Source of the DNA: CAYSCX01 sp964429575 | GTDB lineage: Bacteria; Desulfobacterota; Binatia; Binatales; Binataceae | Direction of reading: 5' to 3' | DNA: 9,509 nucleotides | Assembly (NCBI GenBank): GCA_964429575.1 | Contig: CAYSCX010000063.1 | Coordinates: forward strand, 1 to 9,509 | Shown: one piece after another, positions 4,947-9,509 of the stretch | How the letters are laid out: every line of letters starts with the position of its first letter | How positions within the stretch are numbered: the stretch's first letter is position 1 | Program-made: the position numbers and the translations under genes | The notes under the pieces: generated by a model | Seen by the model: only the letters and a program-made list of their open reading frames with translations | Told to the model about the DNA's origin: nothing | The model's database searches: none

Positions 4947-6479
4947 ATGCGCTACGGGTTCGTGATTGACCAGGACCGATGCATTGGCTGCCATGCTTGC
5001 ACGGTCGCGTGCAAGGAGGAGCACAACGTTCCCCTCGGCGTCTTCCGCACCTGGGTGAAGTACATCGAGAAGGGCTCGTTTCCGGATACGACCCGCCACT
5101 TCGGCGTGATGCGCTGCAACCACTGCGACAACGCGCCGTGCATCGAGATATGTCCGACCACCGCGTTATTCCGCCGCGACGACGGCATCGTTGATTTTGA
5201 CGGTTCGCGATGCATCGGCTGTAAATCGTGCATGCAGGCATGCCCGTACGATGCGATCTATATGGACCCCAGCACCGATACTGCGGCAAAGTGCAACTTT
5301 TGCGCACACCGGGTTGAGCTGGAGCTTGAACCTGCCTGCGTGATCGTATGCCCGACGCAGGCAATTATTACCGGCGACCTTGACGATCCCAAGAGCGCGG
5401 TGAGCCGCATCGTGGCGACCCGCGACGTCAGCAGCCGAAAGCCGCACAAAGGAACCCAACCGAAACTCTTTTACGTGGGCATCGACGCCGACCTGCTTAA
5501 CCCAAGTGCGATGGCGCCGCAGCAGTCGCACCTGTGGGCGGAGAAGCCGCATGATGATGTTTTCTACGCGGGCGCTTCCGGTGTCGGCTCATCGCACAGC
5601 TCGGAGCAGAGCCGCGTGGTCTACGACGTCGATCATCCCGCGCCCTGGGGCTGGAAGATTGCGGCTTACCTCTGGACCAAGTCAATCGCCGCGGGAGTGC
5701 TGCTGATCGCCGCTCTCCTGATCGCGCTTGGCTACGATGCCGGCGCCCCGGTCCTATCGACTGTTGCTGCGGCCGTGGCGCTCATGTTTGCGGTGCTCAC
5801 CGCGCTTTTGCTGATCATCGATCTCAAGCGACCGCTTCGGTGTTTCTATCTGCTGACCAAGCCGAATCCCGGCTCATGGGTCGTGATCGGGGCGTACATC
5901 CTTGGACTATATGGAGCACTGGCGTTTTTGTGGCTGGTGAGCGGATACGTAGGCGGAGGAGTTCCGAAGGTTCTCGCGTACACCACTGCGACGGTTGCAG
6001 TTGCGTGTGCCTGCTACTCCGCCTTTCTGTTCGCGCAGGCCAAGGGCCGCGAACTCTGGCAGAGTCCGCTCTTCTTCTGGCATCTGTTGCTGCAAGCTGC
6101 GGTCGCAGGAGCGGCTTCCTTAAGCATCATGGCCGCGCTGGTTCCCGGCGGCGCTTCCCTGCTTCCGGTGCTTGGCCGGGTGCTCGCGATTTCGCTGGGA
6201 GTCTGGCTCGCGATGATCATGGCCGAGTTCGCGCTTCCGGCGATCAACGAGGATGTGAAGTACGCGGTTGAACTAATGACTCGAGGGGCACTGAGCTGGC
6301 GGTTCTGGGCGGGCGCGGTGGTTGCGGGAATGCTAATCCCGATTGCGCTTGTGCTTATCGCAGATGCTACGGCGCTGGGAGCGCCGGCGCGTGTCGCAGG
6401 TTCCGTGCTCGCGTTGGCGGGCGTGGTGGTTTTCGAAGACTTGTGGCTGAAGGCAGGTCAGGCGCCAGCCCTCAGTTGA
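4947..6479 (+). CDS. Fused four-cluster ferredoxin / NrfD-like membrane anchor of a CISM molybdoenzyme
   Basis: This 510-residue protein joins two subunits that are usually separate. Residues 1 to about 190 are a DmsB/PsrB-type electron-transfer subunit with sixteen cysteines for four [4Fe-4S] clusters: C12-C15-C18-C22, C57-C60-C65-C69, C89-C92-C95-C99 and C116-C119-C131-C135. A linker (about 190-235, Ser/His-rich) follows. Residues 236-500 have about eight hydrophobic helices (near 239-262, 267-291, 310-333, 342-364, 373-398, 404-430, 452-474 and 480-500), as in NrfD/PsrC quinone-binding anchors. It should carry electrons between the molybdenum subunit encoded 10 bases downstream and membrane quinone. 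There is no signal peptide, so the ferredoxin part stays in the cytoplasm. The ATG has CGGAG six bases upstream, just after the assembly gap. The gene ends in TGA. B-C fusions are known in the superfamily but are less common than separate genes. Confidence 0.9.
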   Translation: MRYGFVIDQDRCIGCHACTVACKEEHNVPLGVFRTWVKYIEKGSFPDTTRHFGVMRCNHCDNAPCIEICPTTALFRRDDGIVDFDGSRCIGCKSCMQACPYDAIYMDPSTDTAAKCNFCAHRVELELEPACVIVCPTQAIITGDLDDPKSAVSRIVATRDVSSRKPHKGTQPKLFYVGIDADLLNPSAMAPQQSHLWAEKPHDDVFYAGASGVGSSHSSEQSRVVYDVDHPAPWGWKIAAYLWTKSIAAGVLLIAALLIALGYDAGAPVLSTVAAAVALMFAVLTALLLIIDLKRPLRCFYLLTKPNPGSWVVIGAYILGLYGALAFLWLVSGYVGGGVPKVLAYTTATVAVACACYSAFLFAQAKGRELWQSPLFFWHLLLQAAVAGAASLSIMAALVPGGASLLPVLGRVLAISLGVWLAMIMAEFALPAINEDVKYAVELMTRGALSWRFWAGAVVAGMLIPIALVLIADATALGAPARVAGSVLALAGVVVFEDLWLKAGQAPALS

Positions 6480-6489
6480 GCCATATCCA

Positions 6490-9324
6490 ATGGACGACCA
6501 GCTCAAGCCGCTCAATCCGGCGGCGCAGGATCTCGATGCTCCGACCGGAGGTCTTGCCAGCTTTCCGCCGCCCGAAAGATGGGACGACTGGACCGAATAC
6601 GATCCGGCGCACTGGCCGCGCAAGGTTGAACGCCGTTACAACCTCATCCCGACGATTTGCTTCAACTGCGAAGCGGGGTGCGGCCTTCTCGCCTACGTCG
6701 ACCGGCAGAGTCTGAAGATCCAGAAATTCGAAGGCAATCCCGCCCATCCGGGAAGCCGCGGCCGCAACTGTGCCAAGGGGCCCGCGACTCTCAACCAGGT
6801 CACCGACCCCGAGCGCATCTTGTACCCGCTTAGGCGGGCCGGAAAGCGCGGCGAAGGCAAATGGGAGCGCGTGAGCTGGGACGAGGTGCTCGACGATCTT
6901 GCGGAAAGAATCCGCAAGGCGCTCACCGAGGACCGGCGCAACGAGATCGTCTACCACGTCGGCCGTCCCGGTCATGAGCTGGTCTATAACCAGCGGATTC
7001 TCCATGCGTGGGGAATCGACGGCCACAACAGTCATACCAATGTGTGTTCAGCCGGAGCGCGCACCGGCTACGCGCTGTGGCATGGCGCGGACCGCCCGTC
7101 TCCGGACCACGCCAACGCTCGCTTCATTCTCTTGCTGAGTTCGCATCTGGAGACCGGGCATTACTTCAATCCGCACGCTCAGCGGATCATCGACGGCAAG
7201 GCGCGTGGCGCGAAAATCTGTGTGATCGACACCCGGCTCTCCAACACCGCCTCGAAAGCGGACTACTGGATGTCGACATGGCCGGGCACCGAAGCCGCGG
7301 TGCTGCTGGCGATGTGTCACGTGATACTGAAGGAAAACCTCTATGATCGCGAATTTATCCGGCGCTGGGTGAACTGGGAGGAATTTCTTCGCGAGGAGCA
7401 CCCGGACAAGCCGCAGGACTTCGACTCTTTCCTAAGGCTGCTCAAGGAAGTCTACGCCGATTTCACTCCCGAGTTCGCGGCGCGCGAATCGGGTGCGTCG
7501 GCGCAAGCAATTGTCGAGGTCGCGCGTGAGATCGGCCGCGCCGGGTCGGCGCTCGCCACGCATGTATGGCGCAATGCCGCCGCGGGGAACCTCGGCGGGT
7601 GGCAGGTCGCCAGAGCGCTCGAACTGCTGGTGGTTCTGATGGGAGCGGTTGGCGCTCCGGGAGGCACCGCACCCAATTCAGCCAACAAGTTCGTTCCGGC
7701 GCCACCGCTGATGCCTCCGCCGGCCAAGGTCTGGAATGAGCTGATGTGGCCGCGCGAGTACCCGCTCGCGTTCTTCGAGATGAGTTTTCTGTTGCCGCAC
7801 TTCCTCAAAGAGGGACGCGGCAAGCTCGCGGTCTATTTCACGCGCGTCTACAACCCGGTCTGGACCAACCCGGACGGGACGAGCTGGCTCGAAATGCTCA
7901 CCGATGAGAGCAAAGTCGAGCGGCATGCGTGTCTGACACCCACCTGGAGCGAGACCGCTTGGTTCGCTGACTACGTGCTTCCCATGGGCCATGCCTCGGA
8001 ACGCCACGACCTGATGAGCCAGGAAACGCAGGCCGCGCGGTGGATCGGATTTCGCCAGCCTGTGCTGAGAGTCGCATTGGAGAAACAGGGGAAGAAATTC
8101 GACTTCACCTACCAGGCGCATCGCGAGGTGGGTCTCGGTGAAGTTTGGGAGGAGGACGAATTCTGGATCGAACTTTCCTGGCGGATCGATCCGGATGGCT
8201 CGCTCGGAATTCGCAAGTATTTCGAATCGCCCTACCTGGCCGGCCGCAAGCTCACGCTTGACGAGTACTACCGCTGGATTTTTGAGAACAGCGTGCCCGG
8301 CCTTCCCGAGGCTGCCGCCAACGAGAGACTTACGCCGCTCGAGTACATGCGCAAGTACGGTGCGTTCCTCGTCGAGGACGGCGTCTATCGGCTCCACGAC
8401 CGGCCTCTTGAATCAGCGCGGCTCGCCGATGCGGTTACCGACCCGGTATCAAAGGTCGTCTCCCGCAACGGGACGCCGGTGGGCGTGAGCATCGATGGCA
8501 GGGTGCACGAAGGATTCCCCACCCCTTCGCGCAAGCTTGAGTTCTACTCGCGGACCCTCAAGGAATGGAAATGGCCCGAATACACGCTTCCGGGCTACAT
8601 CCGAAGCCATGTGCACTGGTCGAACATCGACAGCGCGAAAGGCGAGATGCTGTTGCTGCCGACCTTCCGCCTGCCGACGCTGATTCACACGCGCTCCGGC
8701 AATGCGAAGTGGCTGTACGAAATCTCACATTCCAACCCTCTGTGGCTTCATCCGCATGATGCGCAACGGCTCGGAGTCGGAACCGGTGACCTGCTCAAGG
8801 TTCACACCGAGATCGGTTACTTCGTCGACAAAGTCTGGGTGACGGAGGGAATCAGGCCCGGCGTAATCGCCTGTTCACACCACTTGGGACGCTGGCGTCT
8901 TCAGGAGGACTCGGGCGGCGAGCGATGGTCCAGTGCGCTGGTTGATTTCAAGCAGATCGAGTCGGGCAAATGGATGATGCGTCAGGTGCACGGCGTCAGG
9001 CCGTTTGAGAGCGCTGATCCCGATTCGAAACGCGTGTGGTGGCGCGATGCGGGCGTCCATCAGAATCTGACATTCCCGGTGCAACCCGATCCGATCAGCG
9101 GCCAGCATTGCTGGCATCAAAAAGTGCGCGTGGAAAGACCGGCTACCGACGATCGCTACGGCGATGTGTTCGTCGACACGAACAAGGGACACGAAGTGTA
9201 CCGTCGCTGGCTCGCGATGGCGCGTCCGGCGCCGGGCCCGAATAATCTCCGCCGCCCCCTATGGCTCATCCGTGTATATCGCCCCGCGCCCGAAGCGTTC
9301 TACGTGACGCCTCCGGCGCGGTAA
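6490..9324 (+). CDS. Molybdopterin oxidoreductase catalytic subunit (CISM family), no Tat signal
   Basis: The 944-residue product is a catalytic subunit of the DMSO-reductase superfamily. An N-terminal [4Fe-4S] site is formed by C57, C60, C64 and C94, followed by Lys96 as in related enzymes. The expected molybdenum ligand is Cys186 in SHTNVCSAGARTGY, encoded by TGT and so not selenocysteine. Mo-bisPGD binding folds span about 100-560, and the C-terminal dinucleotide-binding beta-barrel runs from about 718 (MLLLPTFRLP) to 900. The N-terminus has no twin-arginine motif or hydrophobic stretch, so export is not expected and the active site should be cytoplasmic. SoeA sulfite dehydrogenases share this layout; PsrA/PhsA, DmsA and most others are exported. 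The subunit forms a complex with the fused gene 10 bases upstream. The ATG has no clear ribosome site and is probably translationally coupled. The gene ends TAA TAG. Candidate substrates are sulfite or another sulfur compound, or an acyl-CoA as in PadBCD. Sequence alone does not decide. Confidence 0.88.
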   Translation: MDDQLKPLNPAAQDLDAPTGGLASFPPPERWDDWTEYDPAHWPRKVERRYNLIPTICFNCEAGCGLLAYVDRQSLKIQKFEGNPAHPGSRGRNCAKGPATLNQVTDPERILYPLRRAGKRGEGKWERVSWDEVLDDLAERIRKALTEDRRNEIVYHVGRPGHELVYNQRILHAWGIDGHNSHTNVCSAGARTGYALWHGADRPSPDHANARFILLLSSHLETGHYFNPHAQRIIDGKARGAKICVIDTRLSNTASKADYWMSTWPGTEAAVLLAMCHVILKENLYDREFIRRWVNWEEFLREEHPDKPQDFDSFLRLLKEVYADFTPEFAARESGASAQAIVEVAREIGRAGSALATHVWRNAAAGNLGGWQVARALELLVVLMGAVGAPGGTAPNSANKFVPAPPLMPPPAKVWNELMWPREYPLAFFEMSFLLPHFLKEGRGKLAVYFTRVYNPVWTNPDGTSWLEMLTDESKVERHACLTPTWSETAWFADYVLPMGHASERHDLMSQETQAARWIGFRQPVLRVALEKQGKKFDFTYQAHREVGLGEVWEEDEFWIELSWRIDPDGSLGIRKYFESPYLAGRKLTLDEYYRWIFENSVPGLPEAAANERLTPLEYMRKYGAFLVEDGVYRLHDRPLESARLADAVTDPVSKVVSRNGTPVGVSIDGRVHEGFPTPSRKLEFYSRTLKEWKWPEYTLPGYIRSHVHWSNIDSAKGEMLLLPTFRLPTLIHTRSGNAKWLYEISHSNPLWLHPHDAQRLGVGTGDLLKVHTEIGYFVDKVWVTEGIRPGVIACSHHLGRWRLQEDSGGERWSSALVDFKQIESGKWMMRQVHGVRPFESADPDSKRVWWRDAGVHQNLTFPVQPDPISGQHCWHQKVRVERPATDDRYGDVFVDTNKGHEVYRRWLAMARPAPGPNNLRRPLWLIRVYRPAPEAFYVTPPAR

Positions 9325-9509
9325 TAGTCCCTGCCGCTGGTAATTGTTGCTTTTCTTTCGGAAGAACGGTTCGCTGGCAAAACGATGTGACCTCGTCGGC
9401 GCGTTAGCAGGGTGTTGAGAAACTCAGAACATGGCGCGGCGGAGGCGCAGGCGTGCTCAACACCCTGCGGGAAAGACTTGTCCTGAGCCATGGGCGAAGG
9501 ATCGGGCTT
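9325..9509. repeat. Right intergenic region with inverted-repeat element and dispersed-repeat end
   Basis: No gene is seen in these 185 bases. Shortly after the catalytic subunit, TTCTT and AAGAA form a weak 5-bp hairpin (9353-9366 region), not enough for a terminator call. The inverted-repeat element lies at 9407-9468. The last 30 bases (from about 9479: TTGTCCTGAGC, then CGAAGGATC) resemble a widespread intergenic repeat in many bacterial genomes. Confidence 0.55.
9407..9468. repeat. Inverted-repeat element, right copy (13-bp perfect arms, 36-nt spacer)
   Basis: GCAGGGTGTTGAG at 9407-9419 is the exact reverse complement of CTCAACACCCTGC at 9456-9468, with a 36-base spacer. Arms and spacing match the left element at 79-140, while the spacer sequence is different. 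This points to a dispersed palindromic family in the genome. Confidence 0.8.

Noticed and set aside
4399..4965. A single frame running across the N gap into the ferredoxin start
   Set aside because: The translation through Ns is artificial, and the residues after the gap overlap the ferredoxin ribosome site and start in another frame.
7045..7050. Selenocysteine at the molybdenum site of the catalytic subunit, as in some formate dehydrogenases
   Set aside because: The ligand codon (residue 186) is TGT, so it is cysteine.
9350..9370. Rho-independent terminator after the catalytic subunit
   Set aside because: The stem is only five mostly A-T pairs with no clear T-run after it.
1..9509. CRISPR array, tRNA or rRNA gene
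   Set aside because: There is no regularly spaced direct repeat series, and no cloverleaf or rRNA-like segment was seen on either strand.

Overview
The window is GC-rich bacterial DNA with typical Shine-Dalgarno sites, several non-ATG starts and dispersed palindromic intergenic repeats. A run of exactly 100 N marks a scaffold join, so this is a draft (probably metagenome-derived) assembly. The gene set and repeats suggest an uncultivated Gram-negative lineage of proteobacterial or Desulfobacterota/Binatia type. That placement is an impression and has not been tested.

Layout: (1) 1-200, inverted-repeat elements. (2) 201-1079, an aldo/keto reductase (+). (3) 1144-1548, a single-domain rhodanese (+) whose catalytic cysteine codon is an in-frame TGA. 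The frame stays open and conserved for 45 codons after it, and a strong hairpin sits at bacterial-SECIS distance, so I read it as a selenocysteine rhodanese. (4) 1634-2509 and 2558-3766, a delta-9-type fatty acyl desaturase and an RhlE-like DEAD-box RNA helicase, both on the minus strand and both with TTG starts. The helicase is the upstream gene of the pair. (5) 3767-4419, a divergent intergenic region of about 650 bp with a two-tetrad G-quadruplex motif, a possible gene vestige and nested palindromes. (6) 4420 to the gap, a cupin with a truncated 3' end. (7) 4947-6479 and 6490-9324, a two-gene unit of the complex iron-sulfur molybdoenzyme (CISM) family. Its first gene fuses a four-cluster ferredoxin subunit to an NrfD/PsrC-like membrane anchor. 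Its second gene is a 944-residue molybdopterin catalytic subunit with no Tat signal. (8) 9325-9509, intergenic DNA with another copy of the inverted-repeat element found at the left end.

The CISM pair should form a membrane-bound complex. The Mo-bisPGD site would pass electrons through the subunit's own [4Fe-4S] cluster and four ferredoxin clusters to the quinone pool via the NrfD-like anchor. Without a Tat signal the catalytic site most likely faces the cytoplasm, as in the SoeABC sulfite dehydrogenase arrangement. The substrate cannot be read from the sequence. Sulfite or another sulfur compound is one option, given the rhodanese in the window, and a phenylacetyl-CoA:acceptor oxidoreductase-like role is another.

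The observation most worth following is the TGA-containing rhodanese with its hairpin.
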